In this document: piece by piece, positions 35,791 through 46,492 of the stretch | Layout: each line of letters opens with the position of its first letter | How positions within the stretch are numbered: position 1 is the first letter of the stretch | Assembly: GCA_016713175.1 (NCBI GenBank) | Contig: JADJPQ010000008.1 | Span: 248,001-312,000, forward strand | From: Planctomycetota bacterium | GTDB lineage: Bacteria; Planctomycetota; UBA1135; UBA2386 | DNA length: 64,000 bases | Reading direction: 5' to 3' | Notes under the pieces: generated by a model | Told to the model about the DNA's origin: nothing | What the model saw: only the letters and a program-made list of their open reading frames with translations | Database searches by the model: none | Position numbers and translations under genes: made by a program

Positions 35791-36935
35791 GCACGACCTC
35801 CGAGAGCTTCGACCAGGGGCAGGCGAACGGCTCGTATCGCTGGCACGATGCCACCGATCAGCCCCGATGCAAGGGCCGCGCCAAGTCCGAGCAGGCGGCT
35901 CCAGGCGTCCGGTTCGAGGGTCAATGCGCCCATCGGATATCGCAGCGACACCTGACCGATCACCAATGCCAGCAACGATCCGATGGCACCGCCGGCAAGC
36001 GCGACCAGCGCCGACTCCTGCACCAGGCTGATCGCCAGCGCCGCCGGCGACCAACCGAGCGAACGCAGGGTCGCCAGTTCGCGCGTGCGGGCCAGCACCG
36101 CGGCGAACATCGTGTTGGCGCAGGCGAACGCGCCCGCGGCGACCGCAAGCACTGCCAGCCAATGCGCCAGCGTGGCGATCGGGCTGAGGCTGCGCGCCAG
36201 TTCGCGCATCAGTTCGGTCTCCGGCACGGCGGCGATCTCGAGATCCAGCCGGCGGCCGGCGAACGTCTGCACGTCGGTCAGCGCGTCCGGCGTTGCCAGC
36301 CGCAACACGATGCACGAGATGTCCTCGCGCCTGGTCGCCAGCATCGCGTCCGGCAGGCGGGCCCACATCTCGGCTTCGTAGATCGTACCAGGTGCAGCGA
36401 AACGGCCGACGATCGTGAAGTCGCGATGTTCGAGGCGCAGCGTCCTGCCGACGGCGAAGTCGGCAGCGGGCAGTCCCATGCGGGTGTGGGCCAGCGTGCC
36501 GACCGCGAGTTCGAACGGCGCGCGCGGTTCGCGGCCAGCGACCATCTGCACCCGTTCATGCACCAGGTACGCGGCCTCGGTGACGCCGCGCAGCAGGCCG
36601 ACGCGATCGCCGTTGCGCGTGGCGAGGTGCAGTTCGACCGACGCCGCGCGCTGGCCATCGACCGTCAGCACGCCGGGCACCGACGCGGCCGCGGTCTCGG
36701 CGCTGCCGCGCGGGACCACCGAACGGACCAGATCGACCTCGGCCGAGATGCCGAGCAGGAACACGACATCGCTGCGGGCGCCGGCCGCGCCGGCCTGCAG
36801 CATGCCGTTGGCGAACGCCTGCATCGCGATCACCAGCAGCGTGGTGGCGGTGATGCCGCCGATGGTCGCCAACGTCCGCGCGCGCCGGCGCAGCAGGTTC
36901 CGCAGCACGTAGCCGAACGGCAGCAGCATCGTCAC
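35787..36935 (-). CDS. MacB/FtsX-type ABC transporter permease (second copy)
   Basis: A 382-residue membrane protein with one N-terminal membrane segment, a large periplasmic domain (about residues 45-260) and three C-terminal segments with RTRELATLRSLGWSPAAL, typical of FtsX/MacB-like permeases. The GTG at 36935 overlaps the stop of the other permease (GTGA); an ATG two codons later is an alternative start. It likely pairs with the other permease as a heterodimer driven by the ATPase encoded at 38067-38756. Confidence 0.75.
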   Translation of the reverse strand: MTMLLPFGYVLRNLLRRRARTLATIGGITATTLLVIAMQAFANGMLQAGAAGARSDVVFLLGISAEVDLVRSVVPRGSAETAAASVPGVLTVDGQRAASVELHLATRNGDRVGLLRGVTEAAYLVHERVQMVAGREPRAPFELAVGTLAHTRMGLPAADFAVGRTLRLEHRDFTIVGRFAAPGTIYEAEMWARLPDAMLATRREDISCIVLRLATPDALTDVQTFAGRRLDLEIAAVPETELMRELARSLSPIATLAHWLAVLAVAAGAFACANTMFAAVLARTRELATLRSLGWSPAALAISLVQESALVALAGGAIGSLLALVIGQVSLRYPMGALTLEPDAWSRLLGLGAALASGLIGGIVPAIRAVRLPLVEALGGRA

Positions 36936-38066
36936 TCGTCCTTGACGCCGAGGTGCAGCGGTCGCCGCGCGACGGCGATCGCCGGCGGCAGCGAGGCCAC
37001 GGTGCCGGTCAGCAGTGCCGCCAGCAGCGAATGTGCCGCAGTGCGCCAGCCGGGCGCCAGGTCGATGCCATAGCCCTCGACGCCGAGCGTCACGGGGTGC
37101 AGGAACAGCACGCCGAGCACGAGGCCGGTGCCGAGCACGCCGCCGACGAGGCCGAGCCCGATGCCTTCCGCGGCGATCAGGCCCATCAACGCCGGTTTGC
37201 GCAGGCCGATGGTCTCCAGCACGCCCATCTCGGCCGCGCGCGATTGCGCACTGATGAACACGGTGTTGGCCAGCACCAGCGCGACCACCAGCACCGCCAG
37301 ATAGCCGAGCCAGCGCGCGAACTCGACCACCTGCGCGACTTCGGCGATCGCGGCAGCGACGAACGCCTGCATGTTCTTGGTGTCGGTGCGGGCCTCGTCG
37401 GTCCGGAACTTCTCGTCGATTGCCTGGGCGATCGCCTCGGGATCGGCGGTCTGGTCGAGCTTGACCAGGAACTGCGTCGCCGAGCCCTGCCGCTTGCGCG
37501 CCAGGGCCAGCTGATCCAGGTGCACGAACGCGAGGTTGGCGATGCCGGCGGCTTCGCCGCGGATGATGCCGGCGACGTGCACGTCGACCTCGGACAGCCG
37601 GACGCGTTCGCCAACCCGGATGCCGCGGCGCTCGGCCAGCCGTTCGCCGACCAGCGCCGCATCGCTGCGCGCGCGCCAATCGGCGATGCTGCCCTGCAGC
37701 ACTTCGAGATCGTACAGCTCGTCGAGCTGCTGCCCGGTGACGCCGTGCAGCGTCACCAGGTCGAGGTTGGAGCGGCACGAATTGATGAACACCAGGGTCG
37801 GCAGCACCGCGGCGACGCCGGGCACGTCGGTGATCGCGCGTTCGTAGCGCAGCGGCAGCTCGGAGGTCAGCGGACAGAAACGGCTGTCCTGGAACACCAC
37901 CAGCACCGGCTGGTCGGCGCGTTCGGCCAGCGTGGTGACGCCGTCGTCGACCGTGCGGACGAAGGCGAACAGCGCCATTGCGATGGTCGCGCCGGCGATC
38001 GTCAACCAGGAACGCATCCGCGCGCGGCGCGCGGTGCGGAACGCGTACGGCAGGAAGGCCAGCAGT

Positions 38067-38074
<8 letters not shown>
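36932..38074 (-). CDS. MacB/FtsX-type ABC transporter permease (first copy)
   Basis: A 380-residue permease with the same layout as its neighbour: an N-terminal membrane segment (LTIAGATIAMALFAF), a periplasmic domain, then three segments with SRAAEMGVLETIGLRKPAL. The two copies are clearly different in sequence, so a heterodimeric transporter is likely. The start overlaps the ATPase gene by 8 bp. MacB-type systems push substrate from periplasm to outside through a TolC partner rather than pumping across the inner membrane. Confidence 0.77.
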
Positions 38075-38752
<678 letters not shown>

Positions 38753-38756
<4 letters not shown>

Positions 38757-40219
38757 GGCGCCTCCGGGCGGACGCGCTCGCCGTCCAGCACGGGTGCGGT
38801 GATGACCCGTTGCGCGACCGACAGTTCGCCGCGGACCAGGGTGCCGTCCGCCGACTGGCCGGCGAGCTGGACCGGGACCTTGCGCGCGGTGCCGTGCGCC
38901 GGGTCGAACACGAACACCGCGTCGTTCTGCACGGCGGCCGTCGGCACCAGGAACGTGACGATCGTCGTCGTCTTCGCCGTGGTGTCGTCGCCGAGGAAGC
39001 GCGCGCGGCACAGTGTCTCCGGTCGGAGCAGCGGCGGCGGGTCGGTGATGCCGACTTTGACCTGCAGCGTGTTCTTCAGCAGATCGGACTCGTGCTGCAG
39101 GCGCTGCACGATGCCGCGGACGATGGTGTTGCCGAGCACTTCGCTGCGCAACTCGACCGCCTGGCCCTGGTGGATGCCGCCGATCGAGCCGAGTGGCACA
39201 TCGATGCGCGCGCGCAGCCGATCGGGGCGATACAGCGTCATGATGCCGTCGCCGTCGGGGCCGACCGTGGTGCCCGGTTGCGCCAGCAGGCGCAGCACCA
39301 CACCGTCGATGGGGGCTTTGACGTCGCACTGGCCGAGTTCGCGTTCGGTGATCTGCCGTTCGGTCGCCGCGGCGTCGCGGGCGGCGCGGGCGCGGGCCGT
39401 CGCCGCGGCTGCGGTCGTCGCGGCGCCCCGCAACTCGACGGGATTGGCCAGCAGTTCTTCGGCGATTGCCAGGCGTTGCTCGGTGGCCGCGAGTTCGCGG
39501 GTCAGCGCCGCGGCTTCACCGGCCGCGGCTTCGGCCATCGCTTCCGCGGCGGCAACCGCGGCCTGCGCTCGGGTCAGCGCCAGCGCGTAGGTGCCGCCGG
39601 CGGTGGCGAGTCGTTCCTGCGCCTGCCTTGCGGCGACCGCGGCCACCGCTTCGGCGCGACGTTGGCGCTCGGCACCCTGTGCGGCGGCGAGCCGTTCCTG
39701 CCGGTCGGCGACTTCGATCCTGGCCTCGGCGACGGCCATGCGCGGCGCGGCGAGTTGTTCGAGCTGGGCTGTGGCCACCGCTTCGGCGGCCATCGCGGCC
39801 TCGAGTTCGCGTTCGCGCTCGGCCAGCGTCGCGGCGGCGCGTTCGGCCGCCGCCACCAGTTCGGCGCTGGCCAGGGTCGCGAGGATGGTCTCGCCGGTGC
39901 GCACGGTCGCGCCCTCGAGCACGGCGATCGACTCGATGCGGCCCGCGACCAGCGGCCGGACCGCGATCGGGAACGGATCGGGTTCGACCCAGCCGGCGGC
40001 CTCGGCCATGGCCATGGTGGCCGCGGCTTCGGTGCCCGCGGTGCGAACCGGCACCATCGGCACCGCGCGGACCGGCCGCAGCAGCGGCCAGGCGAACGTC
40101 AGCGCGACGACGACGGCGAGCAGCAGCACAAGGCCCCCGAGGAGGCGCGGGCCGAGCGGTCGTTTCGGCATCGCCGGCTGCTGTTCCATGCGCAGAGCGG
40201 ACAGGTCGACGCCAGTCAT
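38753..40219 (-). CDS. HlyD-type membrane fusion protein
   Basis: A 488-residue periplasmic adaptor anchored by one membrane segment (residues about 24-44). The biotinyl-lipoyl half motifs (VRPLVAGRIESIAVLEGATV and APIDGVVLRLL) enclose a very long Ala/Glu/Arg-rich coiled coil (about residues 130-310), followed by beta-barrel and membrane-proximal regions. It would link the FtsX-type permeases to the TolC-like protein encoded just upstream. ATGA overlaps join it to both neighbours. Confidence 0.8.
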
Positions 40220-41448
40220 CGCGCGGGTTCCTCCGTCGGCCAGCCGTACGCCGCCGCGGCGCGGACCCGCGCCCTGGCCAGGGCAAGCGCCGTTTCCCGG
40301 TGTTCCATGGTCTCGCGGATCGCCATCGGCGCCGCCTCCGCCAGTGGTGCGAACGCATCGACCTCGGTCTGGACAGCGATCGTGGCCTGAGCGAGTGCCG
40401 CCTGGGTGGCGATCGCCGCCGCGCGGCGCGCGTGCCAGGCGGCTGTCGCAGCCTCGAGTCGTTGCGCGGCGATCGCCGCTTCGGCTTCGGCTGTCAGGTA
40501 CGCTCCAGTGAGCGTGGCGCGAGCAGCGTCACGTTGGTCACGCGCGGCAGCGGCCGGCCCGTCGGCACCGATCGGAATCCGGACGATCGCCATCGGATCG
40601 ATCATCCCAGAACGCAGCGGGATCTCGGGGCCGAGCATGACGCTGGGATACTGTTCGGCAACCGCGGTGCGGAACGCAGCATCGGCGACGCGATACTGCT
40701 GCAGTGCCAGCGCGAGGTCCGGTCGTCGCAGCAGAGCTGTCGGTCGGTCGGCTGGGGCGGGTGGCAGTTCCGGGCCATGGCCTGTCGTGGTGAACGCGAC
40801 TGCGGCGGTGCGGCCGCACAGAGCGCGCAGCTCGGTCAGCGTGTTGGCGCGTTCGGCGGCGATCGCCGCCTGTTCTGCCAGCGCGGCGCCGCGTGCCGCG
40901 GTGACCTGGGCAGCCGCCACCGGCGCGGCGAGACCGGCGTCGACGAACGGCTGCGGCTCGATCTCGATCGACGGCACGACGATCGTGTCCAGGGCGTCGA
41001 GCACCAGGAACGCTTCGGCGATCGCGACGCAGGTCTGCCAGCGCGCCACCGCGAGTTCGGCGAGGGCTGCGTCGGCGCGAGTGGCCGTCAGCTCGGCGGC
41101 GGCGCCGCGTTGGCCCAGGCGCAACAGCGCCAGCGGATCGATCATTGCGGTCAGCGATTCCTCGGCGCCATCCCACTCGACCTGCAGTTCGGTCGCGGCC
41201 AGGTCGGCTCCGGCTGCGCGCGCCGCCGCGGCCAGTGCCTGCAGACGCGGATTGTCGCGCCAGGCGGTCTGCACGGCACCGACGAACGTGAAGCTGCCCC
41301 CGGCCGCTGCCTGCGCCGACGCGACGACTCCGGGCAGGTCGACATCGGCCGGCTCATAGGCGACACAACCAGCCAGCAGCGATGCCAGCAGCGCGACGCG
41401 CGCTGGCGGCCGACGGACAGCAGGTGGATGGTGCCGGCGCACGTTCAT
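40216..41448 (-). CDS. TolC-like outer-membrane efflux lipoprotein (second in operon)
   Basis: A 410-residue lipoprotein (lipobox LLAGCVA) made almost wholly of Ala-rich helices in two repeats, as in the OEP/TolC family (FVGAVQTAWRDNPRLQAL, LLRRPDLALALQQYRVADAAF). It lies directly upstream of the membrane fusion protein. Together with the fusion protein, ATPase and permeases it completes a MacAB-TolC-like assembly distinct from the RND pump. Confidence 0.77.
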   Translation of the reverse strand: MNVRRHHPPAVRRPPARVALLASLLAGCVAYEPADVDLPGVVASAQAAAGGSFTFVGAVQTAWRDNPRLQALAAAARAAGADLAATELQVEWDGAEESLTAMIDPLALLRLGQRGAAAELTATRADAALAELAVARWQTCVAIAEAFLVLDALDTIVVPSIEIEPQPFVDAGLAAPVAAAQVTAARGAALAEQAAIAAERANTLTELRALCGRTAAVAFTTTGHGPELPPAPADRPTALLRRPDLALALQQYRVADAAFRTAVAEQYPSVMLGPEIPLRSGMIDPMAIVRIPIGADGPAAAARDQRDAARATLTGAYLTAEAEAAIAAQRLEAATAAWHARRAAAIATQAALAQATIAVQTEVDAFAPLAEAAPMAIRETMEHRETALALARARVRAAAAYGWPTEEPAR

Positions 41449-41451
41449 GAC

Positions 41452-41901
41452 TCAGAGCTTCATCGCTACGCCAGCGCGGGGGCCGCCCTCGACTTCGAGC
41501 CACAGTTGGCTTTCTTCGGCAAGGGGCATCGGCACCATGACATGCACGTGCATGCCGCGCGCGCCCTCCGGGTCGGCCTTGGCCTTGCGCGAACCCCTGG
41601 CGTCCTCGCTGCCGATCCAGGCGCGCAGGATCCCGGGCAGCGCCTTGTCCCCGGCGAACTGCAGGTCGACCTCGGCCTCCTTGCCGGGCTCGATCTTCTG
41701 ACCGCGCTTGACCTGCACCTGCCAGTCGCCGAGCGCGACGGTGCCGAGGTCGACCATGTTGGCGTGGTCGTGGCCATCGCCGCCGGCGTTGGCGGCGGGC
41801 TTTGGATGTGAGCCGTCCGGGTTGTGGGGGTGGTCGTGGTCGTGACCGCAGGCGGTCCACAGCAGGATCGGCAACAGGCAGCAGATGGAGTGGAGCTTCA
41901 T
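41452..41901 (-). CDS. His-rich lipoprotein of the metal-efflux operon
   Basis: A 149-residue lipoprotein with a leader and lipobox (LLWTACG), then a His-rich stretch (HDHDHPHNPDGSHPK and GDGHDHAN) suited to binding transition metal in the periplasm. The C-terminal 100 residues form a small beta sandwich (DWQVQVKRGQKIEPG, MHVHVMVPMP). It starts within the stop of the RND gene (ATGA). It is probably a periplasmic metal chaperone or sponge; the family was not recognised. Confidence 0.62.
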   Translation of the reverse strand: MKLHSICCLLPILLWTACGHDHDHPHNPDGSHPKPAANAGGDGHDHANMVDLGTVALGDWQVQVKRGQKIEPGKEAEVDLQFAGDKALPGILRAWIGSEDARGSRKAKADPEGARGMHVHVMVPMPLAEESQLWLEVEGGPRAGVAMKL

Positions 41902-44900
41902 GGCGTCGAGGTCTCGGTAGGAGCGGACGGAAGAACGGAAGGAGCGGCGTAGCGCGCGCGGAACAGCAGATGGAAGCCGGCAGGCACGACCACCAGATTC
42001 AGGAACGTCGACGACAGCAGACCGCCGAGCACCACCACCGACAGGGGCGCCAGCAGTTCGCTGCCCGGTTCGCCGGCGGTCAGCACCAGCGGCAGCAGTC
42101 CGAGTGCAGCGGTCAACGCGGTCATCAGGATCGGCACCAGCCGTTCCATCGAACCGCGGTGCACCGCTTCGGCGAACGGCACGCCGGCGGCCAGCAGGTC
42201 GAGCCAGTGGCGCACCAGCAGGATACCGTTGCGCACGGCGATGCCGAACAGCGTGACGAACCCGACCATGCTGGCGATCGACACGACCGGCGCCTGGTAG
42301 CGGCCGCCAAGGCCGAACAGGGCGAGCGCGTTGCCGAACGGATCGGCGACGGCGGTCAGGAAGATCGCGGCGATGCCGCCGATCAGCGCCAGCGGCAGGT
42401 TGACCATCACGAGCAACGCTGCGCGCAGCGAGCCGAGTGCGGCCTGGGCCAGCATCGTGACGACGATCAGCACCAGCGCGCCAAGCCACCCCAGCGTGCG
42501 GCTCGCCGACTGCTGGGCCTCGAATTGGCCGCCGAACGACACCGTGCAGCCCTGGCGCGCGACGATCGGTTCGACGCGGGCTCGGACTTCGGCGACGAGC
42601 TGGCCGAGGTTGTGGCCTTCGGCGACGTTGCACGAGATCACCGCCTTGCGGCGACCGCCTTCGCGGGTGATCAGGTTGGAGGTCCGTTCGCGGCCGAGGT
42701 CGGCGACATCGCGTAGCCGCACCAGCGCACCGGCGGCGCCGCGCAGCAGCAGATCGCCGACGTCCTCGATGCCCTGTCGTTCGTCCGGGTGCAACCGGAC
42801 GTTCATCTGCAATCGACGGCTGCCATCGGTGATCTCGGCGACGGTCTCGCCGCGCAGCGCGTCCTGGACTTGTTCGGCGGCGGCGGCGGGCGACAGGCCG
42901 GCGGCCGCCAGATCCTCATGCCGGTAGCGGATCGGCAGCGAGGTGATCATCACTTCGCGGTTGGCGGCAACGTCGCGGGCACCCGGGATCGTCCGCAGCG
43001 TGCTCTCGATCTCCCTGGCGAGCGAACGCAGCACGGCGAGGTCGTCGCCCTGCACGGCGATCGCGATCGCCGCCGGCGTGCCCGACATCACATGCGACAG
43101 GCGATGCTCGATCGGCTGACCGACCGACGTGGTGATGCCCGGCACCGATGCCAGCACGCGATCGATCGCCACGCGGATCTGCTGCTTCTTCTGGCCCGGC
43201 AACAGGCTGACGTCGATCTCGGACGAACTGACCGGCTCGGCGTGTTCGTCGCGTTCGGCGCGGCCGGTGCGGCGCACCACCGAACGGACTCCGGGGATCG
43301 CCGCCAGCTGCCGTTCGATGCCGACCCCGAGTCGATCGCTCTCGACCAGCGACGTGCCCGGCGGCGCCATCAGGAAGACGGTGAACGTGCCTTCGTTGAA
43401 CTCGGGGAGGAACGACGTGCCGAACGTCGACAGCAGCCCGAGGCTGCCGAGCGTCGCGGCGGCGGCGCCGCCGAGCACCTTCTTCTTGTGGCGGATCGCC
43501 AGCTCGAGCGACGGGGCGTAGCGGCGCTTCAGCCAGCGGACCAGAAAGCCGTCACCATGCGCGCGGCCGGCGGCGACCTTGCCGAGCAGCTGCTGGCACA
43601 GGGCCGGCGTGACCGTGAGTGCGACCGCGAGCGACGCCAGCGTCGAGACGATGTAGGCGATGCCGAGCGGCTGGAAGAAGCGCCCCTCCAGGCCCTGCAT
43701 CAGCAGCAGCGGCACGAACACGACGACGATGATCACCGTCGCGTAGACCATCGGGCGGCGGATCTCGTTGCTGGCGGCGAACACCACGTCGGTGACGCTG
43801 TGGCGCTGCTCGACCGGCAGCGCCGCGTTCTGCCGCAGCCGCGCGAACACGTTCTCGACGTCGATGATGGCATCGTCGACCAGGCCGCCGATGGCCACCG
43901 CCAGGCCGCCGAGCGTCATCACGTTGATCGACAGGCCCCAGGCCCACAGCACCAGCAGGGCGACGCCCAGCGACAGCGGCAGGGCCGCCAGCGTGATCAG
44001 CGTGGTGCGCAGATCGAGCAGGAACAGCACCAGGATGATGGCGACGAAGATCGCCGCGTCGCGCAGCACCGCGACCAGATTGCCGACCGACGTGGCGATG
44101 AAGTCGGATTGGCGCATCACGTGCCGGTTCAGGTGCAGGCCGCTCGGCATCGAGCGGGTGGCCGCATCGAGCTGCGCATCGATCGCCGCGGTCAGCGCCA
44201 GTGTGTTGGTGCCAGGCGACTTCTGCACCGACATCACGACGGCCGCCAGGCCGCTCTCCGAGGCGTTGCCGCGCTTCTCGGCCGCACCCAGGCGCACCTC
44301 GGCCACCTGCCCGAGCGTGATCGGGGCGCCGTCGCGGATCCGGACCACGGTGTTCTCGATGTCGCGCACCGATCTGACGCGCGCGCTCTGGCGGACCGGC
44401 AGTTCGAGGCCCTCGACGTTCGCGAGCCAACCGGCGCCGGCGCTGCTGTGCGCGGTGCGGGCGGCGGTGACGACGTCCTCCAGGGTCAGTTCGAATGCGC
44501 GCAGTTGTTCCTGTCGGACCAGCACCTGGTATTCGGCCAGGTCGCCGCCGATCGCGACCACCTGGGCGACACCGGGCACCGCCAGGATCTGGTTGCGCAG
44601 GTCGAACTCCGCGTACGAACGGACTTCCATCGGCGTGCGCGAGCCGTCGGGCGAGGTCAGCGACAGCAGCAGGATCTCGCCGGTGATCGACGTCACCGGC
44701 GTCATCTCGGCATGGGCATCCGGCGGCAGCTGTTCGCGGACGGCTGCCAGCTTCTCGCCGACCAGCATCCGCGCGCGCCAGATGTCCTCGTTCCAGTCGA
44801 ACTCCACCCAAACCAGCGACAGGCCGATGGCGCTGCTGCTGCGGATCCGGCGCACGCCCGGCAGGCCGGCGACCGCGGTCTCGATCGGGAAGGTCACCGA

Positions 44901-45089
44901 CTGCTCGACCTCGTCGGCGGCGAGCGCCCCGGCCTCGGTCAGCACGACGACGGTCGGCGCGTTCAGTTCAGGGAACACGTCGATCGGCATCCGGGGCGTC
45001 TGCCAGGCCGCGGCCGCGGTCACCAGTGCGGCGATCAGCAGCACCGTCCACGGGCGACGCAGCGCAAACGCGATCAGGGCGGCGAACAT
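41898..45089 (-). CDS. heavy-metal RND efflux transporter (CusA/CzcA-like)
   Basis: A 1063-residue inner-membrane proton antiporter with 12 membrane segments and two large periplasmic loops. The FPIETAVAGLPGV porter motif is near residue 66. The TM4 signature GGLAVAIGGLVDDAIIDVENVF near 400 has the Asp pair of heavy-metal RND proteins. Length matches the HME family. The metal ion cannot be decided from sequence. It sits 2 bp after the membrane-fusion gene, and its stop overlaps the His-rich lipoprotein start. Confidence 0.9.
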   Translation of the reverse strand: MFAALIAFALRRPWTVLLIAALVTAAAAWQTPRMPIDVFPELNAPTVVVLTEAGALAADEVEQSVTFPIETAVAGLPGVRRIRSSSAIGLSLVWVEFDWNEDIWRARMLVGEKLAAVREQLPPDAHAEMTPVTSITGEILLLSLTSPDGSRTPMEVRSYAEFDLRNQILAVPGVAQVVAIGGDLAEYQVLVRQEQLRAFELTLEDVVTAARTAHSSAGAGWLANVEGLELPVRQSARVRSVRDIENTVVRIRDGAPITLGQVAEVRLGAAEKRGNASESGLAAVVMSVQKSPGTNTLALTAAIDAQLDAATRSMPSGLHLNRHVMRQSDFIATSVGNLVAVLRDAAIFVAIILVLFLLDLRTTLITLAALPLSLGVALLVLWAWGLSINVMTLGGLAVAIGGLVDDAIIDVENVFARLRQNAALPVEQRHSVTDVVFAASNEIRRPMVYATVIIVVVFVPLLLMQGLEGRFFQPLGIAYIVSTLASLAVALTVTPALCQQLLGKVAAGRAHGDGFLVRWLKRRYAPSLELAIRHKKKVLGGAAAATLGSLGLLSTFGTSFLPEFNEGTFTVFLMAPPGTSLVESDRLGVGIERQLAAIPGVRSVVRRTGRAERDEHAEPVSSSEIDVSLLPGQKKQQIRVAIDRVLASVPGITTSVGQPIEHRLSHVMSGTPAAIAIAVQGDDLAVLRSLAREIESTLRTIPGARDVAANREVMITSLPIRYRHEDLAAAGLSPAAAAEQVQDALRGETVAEITDGSRRLQMNVRLHPDERQGIEDVGDLLLRGAAGALVRLRDVADLGRERTSNLITREGGRRKAVISCNVAEGHNLGQLVAEVRARVEPIVARQGCTVSFGGQFEAQQSASRTLGWLGALVLIVVTMLAQAALGSLRAALLVMVNLPLALIGGIAAIFLTAVADPFGNALALFGLGGRYQAPVVSIASMVGFVTLFGIAVRNGILLVRHWLDLLAAGVPFAEAVHRGSMERLVPILMTALTAALGLLPLVLTAGEPGSELLAPLSVVVLGGLLSSTFLNLVVVPAGFHLLFRARYAAPSVLPSAPTETSTP

Positions 45090-45091
45090 GG

Positions 45092-46492
45092 CTACTTGTG
45101 CTCGTCGTCGGCGTGCCAGGTGCCATCGGCGTGGAAGTGGCCGCCCTTTGGTGCCGAGCCAGAACTGGCCAGCATCAGTTCATAGGCGCCGGCGACGACC
45201 ACCTGGTCGCCATCGGCGAGGCCGCTCTTGACCTCGACCCAGCGCCCATCGTCGACGCCGAGATCGCCTTCGAGCCGGATGACCTTGTCGGCATCGGCCG
45301 GGTCGCGGAGGAACAGCACGCGCTGCAGGCCATCGGTCAGCACGGCGGCGCGCGGCACCGCCAGTTCGGCAGCGCCCCCGACGTCGGTCTCCACTTCGAG
45401 GAAGCCGCCGAAGCCGGCGCGGCACCACGGCGCGGTCGCTTCCGGCACCAGGAACAGTGCGAAGGTGCGTTGGCCAGGATCGGCATCGAGGCCCGCGTAC
45501 AGACGTCCGCGAACCGGATCGCCGGCGTCGCGGCCGGGTGGAACCACGACGGCGGCCTCGCGCCCGGCGAGGCGCGCGCGATCCGATTGCAGCGCGCGGG
45601 CCAGGAACCGCACTCGGCTGCCGTCGACGATGGCCAGCACCAGATCGCCGATGCCGACCCACGCCCCGGCGCCGAGCGGCGGCACGTCGGCGACGCCGGC
45701 AGCGGCGGCGCGCACCTGGAGTTCGTCGAGCGTGCGCCAGGCCGGCACCTGCTGTCCTTGCCAGGCGACGGTGGTGGTCAACTGGTCCACGGTCATCCCG
45801 GTAAGCGTCGCGGCGGTCGCGAACGCTCGTTGTGTGCGATCCCGCAGCGCCAGCGCCGTCGCTTCGAGTTCGGCCAGTACCGCGGCGGTCTCCGCCTCTT
45901 TCTCACCGGCCTCCGCCTGGGTCGCGCGCGCGGTCGCCACCGCCATCTCGGCCACCGCCAGTTCGTCGGCCTGACCGCCGACGCCTTCGCGCAGCGCGCG
46001 CAGCGACTCGACGCGTCGACCGGCGACCGCGGTCGCCTCGGCGAGGCTCTGTTCGTGCACCTCGTGCGCCCGCAAGCGCTTCCGGGTCGCGGCGATCCGC
46101 AGATCGGTGACCTGGACTTCGGTGGCGATCTCGCCGAGCTGCTGTTGCAGTTCGCGCCAGGTCGGTGAGTCGATGCGATACAGCAGATCGCCGGCGGCGA
46201 CCGGCGCCAGCGGGGTCGCCGCGATGGTCACGCGACCGGCGACCGGGGTCCGATACTCGCGGCGCGCCGACGGCAGCAGTTCGAAGGCGCCAGGCAGGCG
46301 CAGCGTCGCGGCGACGCGTCGACGTTCGACCGTCGCGAACTCGATGCCGAGGTTCTGGCGCACCGATTCCGGGACGTCGATCCGGTTGCTGATCGCCGGC
46401 GGGTGGTCGTCCTGCGGCTTGCCGGCCGCCGGTTCCTGTCGGCACGCGACGCCCAGTACGACCAGCAGCGACCACGGCACGGCAGCCTTCAT
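45092..46492 (-). CDS. RND efflux membrane fusion lipoprotein (CusB/CzcB-like)
   Basis: A 466-residue periplasmic adaptor. The lipobox VVLGVAC precedes a linker. Two lipoyl halves (TPVAGRVTIAATPLAPVAAG and GAWVGIGDLVLAIVDGSRV) flank a hairpin of about 130 residues, followed by beta-barrel and membrane-proximal domains. The C-terminus carries a short His-rich tail (GGHFHADGTWHADDEHK) that may bind metal. The ATG at 46492 overlaps the upstream TolC stop (ATGA) and gives a proper lipoprotein leader. Confidence 0.85.
   Translation of the reverse strand: MKAAVPWSLLVVLGVACRQEPAAGKPQDDHPPAISNRIDVPESVRQNLGIEFATVERRRVAATLRLPGAFELLPSARREYRTPVAGRVTIAATPLAPVAAGDLLYRIDSPTWRELQQQLGEIATEVQVTDLRIAATRKRLRAHEVHEQSLAEATAVAGRRVESLRALREGVGGQADELAVAEMAVATARATQAEAGEKEAETAAVLAELEATALALRDRTQRAFATAATLTGMTVDQLTTTVAWQGQQVPAWRTLDELQVRAAAAGVADVPPLGAGAWVGIGDLVLAIVDGSRVRFLARALQSDRARLAGREAAVVVPPGRDAGDPVRGRLYAGLDADPGQRTFALFLVPEATAPWCRAGFGGFLEVETDVGGAAELAVPRAAVLTDGLQRVLFLRDPADADKVIRLEGDLGVDDGRWVEVKSGLADGDQVVVAGAYELMLASSGSAPKGGHFHADGTWHADDEHK

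Noticed and set aside
42789..45185. A 798-codon plus-strand open frame
   Set aside because: Antisense to the RND transporter, very Asp/Arg/Gln-rich, with no domain. Shadow frame.
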